Made by a program: the position numbers and the translations under genes. A stretch of 6,585 nucleotides of DNA from Limnohabitans sp. (GTDB lineage Bacteria; Pseudomonadota; Gammaproteobacteria; Burkholderiales; Burkholderiaceae_C), in NCBI GenBank assembly GCA_018883305.1, contig VEQI01000197.1:1-6585 (forward strand), read 5' to 3'. This document shows positions 1-5,617 of this stretch, one piece after another (position 1 is the first letter of the stretch; each line of letters opens with the position of its first letter). The notes under the pieces were generated by a model. The model was not told the origin of the DNA. It saw only the letters and a list, made by a program, of their open reading frames with translations, and ran no database searches.

Positions 1-866
1 GTCTGTTGCAGGGCGACTACCGGCAATTGATTCGCGGCAACGGTCTGGAGTTTGCCGATCTGCGAGAGTACCAACCCCAGGACGATGTGCGACACATCGA
101 TTGGCAGGCCACCGCTCGCACGCAAACCTTGTATGTCAGGACCTATCAGGAAGAGCGTGACATGACGGCCTGGTTGATCGTTGACCTGTCCGGTTCGGTG
201 CGCTTTGGTTCTGGTGAGCGCAGCAAGCATGACCTGGCGCTGGAGGTGTGCGCCGTGTTGGCACGCTTGTTGACCCGTCGCGGCAACCCGGTGGGTTTGA
301 TGCTGCATCTGGGCGGGCGGCAGGGGATTGACCGCATGGTGCCACCGGGCAGCAGTCGCCGGCATGTGTTGCGGCTGTTGCATGACCTGGCGAATGCGCC
401 TGCGGTACCGGCTAGAGAAAGCACGGACTTCGGTGCCGTGTTGCGTGATGCTGCTGGACGGGTGGCGCGCCGTGCCACGGTGTTTGTGGTGTCGGACTTT
501 ATTTCCGCCGCAGGCTGGGAGCCTGCCCTGACGAACCTCTCGCAACGGCATGACACGGTGGCCGTGCGTTTGCGCGATCCGCTGGAGCAAGCCTTGCCAG
601 CCCTGGGCGTGGTTCCCGTGCAGGATGCAGAGACCCAGGAAATCATCTGGCTGGATGCGCAGGACGCGGGTTTGCGGCGGCGCTTTGCCGAACTGGCACA
701 GCAGCGAGAGACGGGTCTGCGCGAGGCCTGGGCTCGAGCGGGTGTGGATTGTTTGGAAATCGACACACAAGAGCCGTTGGACACCGCCTTTCTGGAATTC
801 ATTCGCATGCGCAATCCGCGTCTGCGTGGCCGACTAGGCACCTCACCCGCCGCATTGCATGGTTGA
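1..866 (+). CDS. DUF58 domain protein (VWA-like), 5' end cut off by window edge
   Basis: DUF58 proteins are cytoplasmic partners of MoxR-type AAA ATPases and of VWA membrane proteins; their biochemical role is poorly defined. The frame is open from position 3 and the first possible start is a TTG at 6. The DUF58 signature begins only about 15 residues later (EFADLREYQPQDDVRHIDW), whereas complete relatives carry roughly 40-50 residues before it, so the true start lies upstream. Counting from the TTG, the signature spans residues 15-33, a metal-site-like DxSxS motif (D60, S62, S64 in DLSGS) opens the VWA-like fold, and VVSDF marks a later core strand. Its stop overlaps the next gene's start by 8 bp, which indicates translational coupling. 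The family call is firm; the cellular role is not known from this sequence. Confidence 0.9.
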   Translation, partial: LLQGDYRQLIRGNGLEFADLREYQPQDDVRHIDWQATARTQTLYVRTYQEERDMTAWLIVDLSGSVRFGSGERSKHDLALEVCAVLARLLTRRGNPVGLMLHLGGRQGIDRMVPPGSSRRHVLRLLHDLANAPAVPARESTDFGAVLRDAAGRVARRATVFVVSDFISAAGWEPALTNLSQRHDTVAVRLRDPLEQALPALGVVPVQDAETQEIIWLDAQDAGLRRRFAELAQQRETGLREAWARAGVDCLEIDTQEPLDTAFLEFIRMRNPRLRGRLGTSPAALHG

Positions 867-1926
867 ACTCCATTCCATTCGTCTGATGTGGCCCTTCATG
901 GTGTGGTCACTGTTGTTGGTGCCTGTGCTGGCCGCCCTGTATGGGGTGCTGGATCGGCGTTCGCGTCGGTGGGCCCAACCACCGGGGACTGCACCGTCAT
1001 CTTCGTCACGTGGGCAGTTCTGGCGCAGACATGGTCTGGCGCTGTGGTGTGCCGTCGGACTGACGGTGTTGTTGTTGGCCATGACCCGTCCTCGTGCCGT
1101 GCTGTTGTTGCCCACGCGAACCGAAGCGGTGGTGCTGGTGATGGACAGCTCGGGCAGCATGCGTGCGGATGATGTGAAGCCCAGCCGCTTGCATGCAGCC
1201 CAGGCCATGGCCCGGACGTTTGTGACGCAACAGCCGCCAACCGTCAAACTGGGTGTCGTCAGCGCAGCGGCCACGGCCACGGTTATCCAGGGCCCCACGC
1301 ATGACCGGGATGCCTTGCTGCAAGCCATCGACCGCCTGAGCCTTCAGCCCGGTTCGGCCATGGGGGCAGGCTTGTTGATTGGGCTGGCCACCCTGCTGCC
1401 GGCCTCGGGTCTGGATGTCAACAAGCTGTTGAATCCGGAGTCTGCGTCCACGCCGCCGGCGCCTGCTGTTCCCTTGTACCCAAGACCGGCCAACACGCCC
1501 ACGCCAGCCGTGGCACTGGAGCCTGGCAGCAATGCATCCACGGCATTGGTGATGTTCACGGACGGTCAAAGCAATACCGGTCCTGACCTGATAAAAATGG
1601 CCCGAGTGGCCGCAGATCGTGGCGTGCGTGTCTACACCATCGGCTTGGGCACGCCCGAGGGCGTGGTGCTGAAAGCCGAAGGGTTTCAAGCCCGTGTGAA
1701 ACTGGATGAGACGCCGCTCAAGCAAGTGGCAGAAATGACCCGTGGCGAGTACTTCAGAGTGGCGAATACCAAGGATGTAGAGCGCATTTACCAGTCCATC
1801 AGTTCACGCATTGTCATGCGTGAACATCAGCAGACCGAGGTAACCTCCTTGGTCCTGTGTCTGGGCATGGGCTGGCTGCTGCTGGGCGCTTCCTGGGGTT
1901 TGATGCGACGTGGACGGGTGTTGTGA
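859..1926 (+). CDS. Membrane-anchored VWA domain protein, BatA-like
   Basis: A 355-residue protein with the BatA-type plan: hydrophobic helices near residues 11-30 and 59-76, a VWA domain from about 89 to 315, and a C-terminal helix near 328-347. The VWA domain should sit on one face of the inner membrane and bind a divalent metal. The DxSxS motif is intact (D96, S98, S100) and TDG is at 234-236. The usual threonine of the metal site (GTAIG-like in relatives) reads GSAMG here, so S166 probably takes its place. Residues about 182-226 form a Pro/Ala-rich insert between core strands. The ATG at 859 has no clear ribosome binding site but lies inside the end of the DUF58 gene, so coupled translation is likely; an alternative ATG at 886 would shorten the N-terminus. 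Relatives are linked to aerotolerance or envelope stress, but the substrate is unknown. Confidence 0.9.
   Translation: MVELHSIRLMWPFMVWSLLLVPVLAALYGVLDRRSRRWAQPPGTAPSSSSRGQFWRRHGLALWCAVGLTVLLLAMTRPRAVLLLPTRTEAVVLVMDSSGSMRADDVKPSRLHAAQAMARTFVTQQPPTVKLGVVSAAATATVIQGPTHDRDALLQAIDRLSLQPGSAMGAGLLIGLATLLPASGLDVNKLLNPESASTPPAPAVPLYPRPANTPTPAVALEPGSNASTALVMFTDGQSNTGPDLIKMARVAADRGVRVYTIGLGTPEGVVLKAEGFQARVKLDETPLKQVAEMTRGEYFRVANTKDVERIYQSISSRIVMREHQQTEVTSLVLCLGMGWLLLGASWGLMRRGRVL
1802..1825. repeat. Perfect inverted repeat, 10-bp arms, 4-nt loop, inside the VWA gene
   Basis: GTTCACGCAT at 1802-1811 is the exact reverse complement of ATGCGTGAAC at 1816-1825, separated by TGTC. It lies within the VWA coding sequence (residues around SSRIVMREH), about 100 nt before the stop. 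No T-run follows on either strand, so it is not a standard intrinsic terminator. It could form an mRNA hairpin or be a chance product of coding sequence. Confidence 0.6.
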
Positions 1927-1956
1927 AACCGCTTGCGACCAGACACATGGAATGGC
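1927..1956. other. Convergent 30-bp junction, no clear terminator
   Basis: The VWA gene (+) and the BLUF gene (-) end tail to tail with 30 bp between stop codons. I see no GC-rich hairpin followed by a T-run on either strand, so transcription may read through or end by a Rho-type mechanism. Confidence 0.6.
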
Positions 1957-2361
1957 TTAATCGGATAGACAACGCCTGACTTGCTCGTTCACCCCGTCTT
2001 CATCAATCGGAAAAAATCCAGGCATGTTGAAGGTGTTGAGGTAGCGATAACTGCTGAAGGCCATGCTCCAGTCGGCAAACCGTCGTGACTCGATGGTTTG
2101 TCTGGACAGCAACTGAACCTCAGCATGTCGATGGTCTTTCAGCAGGCGTTGCCACAACTGCTCCACGCAGGCGGAGGGCCCCTCGATGCATTGGGTGAAT
2201 TGCCCCTTGGCATACAGGAGATGGCCGGTGATGCCCAGCGCCGCGTTTCTTTCACGCGCCTGATTCAGCAGATTGAACAGGTCCAGGGTACCCAGCGGCT
2301 CAGTGGCCAGAGAGGTGTACAGCAAACGTTCGACGGAACTCATGGCGAGCAGGCATGACAT
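1957..2361 (-). CDS. Stand-alone BLUF domain blue-light sensor
   Basis: BLUF domains bind FAD and change its hydrogen bonding in blue light. This 134-residue protein is essentially one BLUF domain with a short C-terminal tail and no fused output domain, so it would act through a partner protein. The residues that define the photocycle are present with exactly the family spacing: Y15 (RLLYTS), N39 (ERNAALGITG), Q57 (FTQCIEGP), W98 and M100 (FADWSMAF). The DHRH motif is also present near residues 76-79. Two starts are possible: ATG at 2361, used here, or ATG at 2343, which begins MSSVERLLYTS and matches many short BLUF proteins better; neither has a good ribosome binding site. The gene lies 71 bp downstream of leuD on the same strand and may be the last gene of that transcript or have its own promoter. 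Family assignment is strong; the signalling target is unknown. Confidence 0.93.
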   Translation of the reverse strand: MSCLLAMSSVERLLYTSLATEPLGTLDLFNLLNQARERNAALGITGHLLYAKGQFTQCIEGPSACVEQLWQRLLKDHRHAEVQLLSRQTIESRRFADWSMAFSSYRYLNTFNMPGFFPIDEDGVNEQVRRCLSD

Positions 2362-2432
2362 TGAACAAGACGGCGAGCGTGCCGCACAAAGCTGACGTGA
2401 AGTTGTCTAGCCGCCATGCCTGGCCGCCAAGT
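2362..2432. other. 71-bp gap between the leuD-type and BLUF genes
   Basis: This gap could hold the BLUF promoter or simply be an intercistronic spacer. Only a weak 4-bp hairpin (GCCA/TGGC) and a repeated GCCGCC are visible. I see no convincing -35/-10 pair, terminator or ribosome binding site. Confidence 0.5.
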
Positions 2433-3068
2433 TCATCCGTTGACGTCGAAGGCGCTGGTCGCCAGCCAGGGTCTGGCCTGGAAATACGCCTGCTCAAAAC
2501 GCTGAATGTCTTGCGCATGCTGAAGGGTCAGCCCCACGGCGTCCAGACCATGGAGCAGCATGTGACGGCGCAGTGGATCAAACTCGAAGTGCAGCTGCTG
2601 CCCATCGGCGGGGCTGGTGATGGTCTGGGTTTGCAGGTCGACCACCAGTTGGCATCGGTCCGGGTCGGTGGCCAGTGCCATCAGTCGGTCCAGTTCGGCC
2701 ATCGGAACGCTGATGGCCGGCACGCCGTTGCGTGCGCAGTTGTCCGCAAAGATGCCGCCAAAGGTGGTGCCGATGATGCAGCGCAGGCCCAACTCTCGCA
2801 GGCCCCACACCGCATGCTCACGGCTGGAGCCACACCCAAAGTTGGGGCCGGTCAGCAAGATCGAGGCTGAGCGCCAGGGGGCACGGTTCAACACGAAATC
2901 CGCACGTTCCTGTCCGGGTGCGCTGAACCGCAGGTCAAACAAAAATCCCTGGCTCAGTCCTTGACGGTTGATGCCGCGCAGAAACTGCTTGGGCATGATT
3001 TGATCGGTGTCGATGTTGGCTGGCGGCAGGGCGGCGGCCACGCCAGCGACTTGATGAAACGGTTCCAT
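2433..3068 (-). CDS. leuD: LeuD-type isopropylmalate isomerase small subunit (probable paralog)
   Basis: Small (swivel-domain) subunit of a two-subunit aconitase-family hydro-lyase. In leucine synthesis the complex interconverts 2- and 3-isopropylmalate in the cytoplasm. I chose the ATG at 3068 (MEPFHQVAGV): LeuD proteins usually begin this way, and an AAAGGA ribosome binding site lies 10 nt upstream. The longer frame to 3098 would overlap leuC and add ten atypical residues. The result is 211 residues, a normal LeuD length. Motifs from this start are DTDQIMPKQFL at 20-30, FVLN at 58-61 and FGCGSSREH at 77-85; residue 87 is V, where E. coli LeuD has P (REHAPW). The gene follows the leuC-type gene by 14 bp. 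No leuB follows it, and a Bug gene heads the cluster, so the physiological substrate may not be isopropylmalate. The fold and subunit call are firm; the exact substrate is uncertain. Confidence 0.93.
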   Translation of the reverse strand: MEPFHQVAGVAAALPPANIDTDQIMPKQFLRGINRQGLSQGFLFDLRFSAPGQERADFVLNRAPWRSASILLTGPNFGCGSSREHAVWGLRELGLRCIIGTTFGGIFADNCARNGVPAISVPMAELDRLMALATDPDRCQLVVDLQTQTITSPADGQQLHFEFDPLRRHMLLHGLDAVGLTLQHAQDIQRFEQAYFQARPWLATSAFDVNG

Positions 3069-3078
3069 GACTTGCCTG

Positions 3079-3084
3079 TCCTTT
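3079..3084 (-). promoter_or_regulatory. Ribosome binding site AAAGGA for the leuD-type gene
   Basis: On the - strand AAAGGA ends 10 nt before the ATG at 3068 and overlaps the leuC stop codon (3083-3085). It decides the LeuD start and suggests reinitiation by ribosomes that finish leuC. Confidence 0.75.
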
Positions 3085-4510
3085 ACTGAGGCGTCCACCG
3101 GCGAACGTCGGTGAGTGTGCCGGCCACGGCAGCGGCGGCCACCATGGCCGGGCTCATCAAATGGGTGCGCGCGCCGGGTCCCTGGCGGCCCTCAAAGTTG
3201 CGGTTGCTGCTGGAGGCGCAGCGGTCACCCGCTTTCAGGTGGTCGTCATTCATGGCCACGCACATGGAGCAACCGGACTGACGCCACTCAAAGCCTGCAT
3301 CACGGAAGACTTGCGCCGTACCGTCGGCCTCGGCCTGTTGACGCACCGAGGTGGAACCCGGCACCACCATGGCGCGCACACCACTGGCCACACGGCGGCC
3401 GCGCAGCACGCGCGCGGCCGCGTGCAAATCTTCCAGACGGCTGTTGGTGCATGAACCGATGAACGCATGACTGATGGGCAAGCCATCCAGCGCTTGGCCC
3501 GGATGCAGCCCCATGTATTCCAGGGCACGCACCATGCTGCGACGTTGTGTGAGGTTGGATTCCTGCTCGGGATCGGGCACCACGGCATCGATGCTGGCCC
3601 CCTGGTCCGGGCTGGTGCCCCAGGTCACCATGGGCGCAATGTCATTGGCGTTGAGCACCACATCCTTGTCAAACACCGCGTCTTCATGACTGCGCAGTTG
3701 TCGCCAAGCCAGAACGGCAGCATCCCAGGCCGCACCTTTCGGAACACGTGCGCGACCGTGCAGGTAGTCGAAGAGGCGATCATCCGGGGCCACGATGGCA
3801 CCCCGCGCGGCGGCTTCCACGCTCATGTTGCACAGGGTCAACCGACCTTCGACACTCATGGCGGAAATAGCCTCGCCGGTGTATTCAATGACGTGCCCGC
3901 CTGCACCATCCGCGCCGATCTGGCGGATCAGGGCCAGTACCAAGTCCTTGGCGGTGACCCCCGCACCCAGTTGGCCGCGCACGGACACACGCATGTTGCG
4001 CATCATTTGGTAGACCAGGGTCTGCGTGGCCAGCAGGTGTTCAATCTCGCTGCTGCCAATCCCAAAGCCCAGCGCCCCCATGGCGCCATGCGAGGTGGTG
4101 TGGCTGTCGCCTGCGGCCATCACCATGCCGGGCAGCACCAAACCTTGCTCGCTGGCCACCACATGCTCAATGCCTTGTCGCTCGTCCAGCATGTCAAACA
4201 GGTCGATGCCATGGCGCTGGCAGTTCTCGGCCAGTGTGGTGACCTGACGCGCACGATCGGCATCGGCCAGCACCATGGTGCGTGCATTGCGCTCGGGGGT
4301 GGTGGGGTTCACATGGTCCACCACGGCCACCGTGGACGCTGGACGCCAGACCGAACGGCCTGCCGCATGCAAGGCTGCGAAGGCTTGCGGGCTGGTGTAC
4401 TCATTGAGCACCTGGCGGTCCACATACAGAAGCACTTGGCCGGGCGCGTCCAGCGAGCGGACGGTGTGGGTGTCAACAATCTGCTGATAAAGCGTGCGGG
4501 CTGTGGCCAT
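3083..4510 (-). CDS. leuC: LeuC-type isopropylmalate isomerase large subunit (probable paralog)
   Basis: Large [4Fe-4S] subunit of an aconitase-family hydro-lyase that pairs with the LeuD-type protein encoded next to it. The 475 residues cover a full-length LeuC. The cluster cysteines are C354 (IGSCTNSR), C414 and C417 (GCSMC), with the same spacing as in E. coli LeuC. RQGIEHVV at 111-118, GDSHTTSHGAMG at 134-145, VTWGTSP at 295-301 and SNRNFEGRQG at 435-444 are other family blocks. Two differences stand out: residues 65-70 read DHVNPT where LeuC normally has DHNV, and DSHTTSHGAMGALGFG replaces the common DSHTATHGAFGALAFG. The ATG at 4510 is 7 bp after the stop of the Bug gene; only a weak GGA lies upstream, inside the end of that gene, so coupling is likely. 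The family is certain. Whether this is the leucine enzyme or a paralog for another 2-alkylmalate-like acid is open; context favours a paralog. Confidence 0.94.
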   Translation of the reverse strand: MATARTLYQQIVDTHTVRSLDAPGQVLLYVDRQVLNEYTSPQAFAALHAAGRSVWRPASTVAVVDHVNPTTPERNARTMVLADADRARQVTTLAENCQRHGIDLFDMLDERQGIEHVVASEQGLVLPGMVMAAGDSHTTSHGAMGALGFGIGSSEIEHLLATQTLVYQMMRNMRVSVRGQLGAGVTAKDLVLALIRQIGADGAGGHVIEYTGEAISAMSVEGRLTLCNMSVEAAARGAIVAPDDRLFDYLHGRARVPKGAAWDAAVLAWRQLRSHEDAVFDKDVVLNANDIAPMVTWGTSPDQGASIDAVVPDPEQESNLTQRRSMVRALEYMGLHPGQALDGLPISHAFIGSCTNSRLEDLHAAARVLRGRRVASGVRAMVVPGSTSVRQQAEADGTAQVFRDAGFEWRQSGCSMCVAMNDDHLKAGDRCASSSNRNFEGRQGPGARTHLMSPAMVAAAAVAGTLTDVRRWTPQ

Positions 4511-4517
4511 GGGGTGT

Positions 4518-5519
4518 TCAGTCCAATTGAATGCCAGCTTCCTGGACCAACTTGGTCCAGGCTGCCACGTCCTTCACCAGAAAATCGGCAAAGTCCTTGG
4601 GCGTTCCGCCAATGATCTCGCCCCCTTGGGCGTTGATTTTTTCCTGCGTCTCGGGGAGTTTCAGAATGGCATTGATCTCGGTGTTGAGCCGTTGCACGAT
4701 GGCAGGCGGCATGCCGGCCGGACCCAACACGGCAAACCATTGATGCACTTCCGCATTGGGCACACCGGCCTCGGCCAGGGTGGGCACATCCGGCAGCAGG
4801 GCAGAGCGCTTGGCACTGGTGATGGCCAGCACCTTCAGTTTGCCGGCCTTGTAGTGCGGCAAGACATTGGGCGGGCTTTCAAAGTTGAGGTCCACGTTGC
4901 CGGACAGCAAATCCACAATGGCCTGACCGCTGCCTTTGTAGGGTACATGGGTCATGGTGGTCTTGGTGGCCACCATGAAGCGGGCCGCACCCAGGTGCTG
5001 GGCGCTGCCACTGCCAGAAGACGCAAACGTCAGTCCGGTGGGCTTGCTTCTGGCCAGTGCCACAAAGGATGGAACATCCTTGGCGGGCAAGCCCGGGTGA
5101 ACTGTCAGCAGCATGGGGGTGGAGGCCAAGCGGACGATGGGGGAGAAATCTCGCACCACGTCATACGGCAGTTTGGGATAGAGCGCTGGCGCCACGGAAT
5201 TGGAATTGCTGTGGCCCAGTAGCAGGGTGTAGCCATCGGGCTTGGCCTTGGCCACCAGGTCGGCGCCCAGGGTGCCTGCAGCGCCGGGTTTGTTGTCCAC
5301 GATGACGGCCTGGCCAAAGCGTTCCTGTAATTTCTGTCCCACCATGCGTGCCAGCACATCAGTGAAGCCACCAGGCGCAAAGCCCACGACGATGCGAATG
5401 GGTTTGTCCGGCCAGGTCGGGGCCTGAGCCTGAGCAGAGACGGGCGTCATGGACAAGCCCGCGGTGAGTGCGGTCAGGGCGGTCAGGACCGCACGGCGAT
5501 GTAAGGGCAATGAAGGCAT
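4518..5519 (-). CDS. Bug/TTT family periplasmic solute-binding protein, leuCD-linked
   Basis: Tripartite tricarboxylate transporter (Bug) receptor, expected to bind a carboxylate or small amide in the periplasm. I chose the ATG at 5519 (MPSLPLHRRAVL): it starts a classical signal peptide with a basic HRR stretch at 7-9, a hydrophobic core to about residue 24 and a likely cut after AQA (about residue 32). An in-frame ATG at 5630 would put 37 non-signal residues ahead and run over the start of the divergent gene. From 5519 the protein is 333 residues, a normal Bug length. Family motifs are FAPGGFTDVLAR at 47-58 (D54 is the usual ligand-contact aspartate), VDNKPGAAGT at 74-83 and HVPYKGSGQA at 191-200. 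Its stop is 7 bp before leuC, so the three genes appear co-transcribed. No TctA/TctB permease genes are in view, so this is an orphan receptor here. The ligand cannot be read from sequence. Confidence 0.93.
   Translation of the reverse strand: MPSLPLHRRAVLTALTALTAGLSMTPVSAQAQAPTWPDKPIRIVVGFAPGGFTDVLARMVGQKLQERFGQAVIVDNKPGAAGTLGADLVAKAKPDGYTLLLGHSNSNSVAPALYPKLPYDVVRDFSPIVRLASTPMLLTVHPGLPAKDVPSFVALARSKPTGLTFASSGSGSAQHLGAARFMVATKTTMTHVPYKGSGQAIVDLLSGNVDLNFESPPNVLPHYKAGKLKVLAITSAKRSALLPDVPTLAEAGVPNAEVHQWFAVLGPAGMPPAIVQRLNTEINAILKLPETQEKINAQGGEIIGGTPKDFADFLVKDVAAWTKLVQEAGIQLD
4541..4561 (-). repeat. Perfect inverted repeat at the Bug-leuC junction
   Basis: CCTGGACCAA at 4541-4550 and TTGGTCCAGG at 4552-4561 are exact reverse complements around one central base. 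In the - strand mRNA this gives a 9-bp stem with a 3-nt loop, lying 20 nt before the Bug stop codon and 30 nt before the leuC ATG. There is no U-run after it, so it is not a standard terminator. A role in mRNA stability or in tuning leuC translation is inference; the bases also encode the common Bug C-terminal residues WTKLVQ. Confidence 0.6.
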
Positions 5520-5553
5520 GTCGATGTCCAGGAGGCAAAACGGATGCTCGATT

Positions 5554-5561
5554 CTCGCGAG
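5554..5561. repeat. 8-bp palindrome CTCGCGAG in the divergent region
   Basis: CTCGCGAG is a perfect palindrome near the centre of the divergent intergenic region. A further CTCG at 5547-5550 can also pair with its right half. It is a candidate operator half-site or core, but the flanks do not extend the symmetry, so it may be chance. Confidence 0.35.
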
Positions 5562-5604
5562 TGACGGTGGCACCAGCCCTCTGATGGGTGAAAATGCTGT
5601 CCAT

Positions 5605-5610
5605 GAGGAG
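5605..5610 (+). promoter_or_regulatory. Strong ribosome binding site GAGGAG
   Basis: GAGGAG lies 7 nt before the ATG at 5618, ideal Shine-Dalgarno spacing. It fixes the start of the right-hand Bug gene and is much stronger than any other ribosome binding site in the window. Confidence 0.85.
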
Positions 5611-5617
5611 ACACCAC

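Larger units (their letters stand above)
5520..5617. promoter_or_regulatory. 98-bp divergent promoter region between two Bug genes
   Basis: The two Bug genes are transcribed away from each other, so promoters for both must lie in or near these 98 bp. I cannot point to a convincing -35/-10 pair for either direction; GAAAAT at 5590-5595 is a possible but weak -10 for the right-hand gene. An 8-bp palindrome sits in the middle. Confidence 0.6.

Noticed and set aside
2696..2719. Inverted repeat with 8-bp arms and an 8-nt loop inside the leuD-type gene
   Set aside because: Mid-gene, modest length and longer loop; such repeats are expected by chance in GC-rich coding sequence.
2355..2870. A 171-codon + strand open frame opposite the leuD-type gene
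   Set aside because: It overlaps the well-supported LeuD frame, lacks a ribosome binding site and has no recognisable domain.
3069..3098. A ten-residue longer LeuD start (ATG at 3098)
   Set aside because: It overlaps the leuC end and adds residues not typical of LeuD; MEPF at 3068 has a good AAAGGA ribosome binding site and the usual LeuD N-terminus.
3395..3421. Two GCGGCCGC octamers 19 bp apart inside leuC
   Set aside because: They fall in codons for an Ala/Arg-rich stretch (AAARVLRGRRVA) and are explained by GC-rich coding; no wider symmetry.
4079..4090. 12-bp palindrome CATGGCGCCATG inside leuC
   Set aside because: It encodes the conserved HGAMGA block, so the protein sequence accounts for it; no regulatory context.
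3467..4615. A 382-codon open frame on the + strand, antisense to leuC
   Set aside because: It mirrors the full-length, motif-rich LeuC protein. The open antisense frame is explained by GC-rich codon bias, its translation is His/Gly-rich with no recognisable domain, and it runs into the Bug gene.
4494..5222. A 242-codon + strand open frame opposite the leuCD-linked Bug gene
   Set aside because: Low-complexity Gly/Gln/His-rich translation opposite a clear Bug protein; an antisense shadow.
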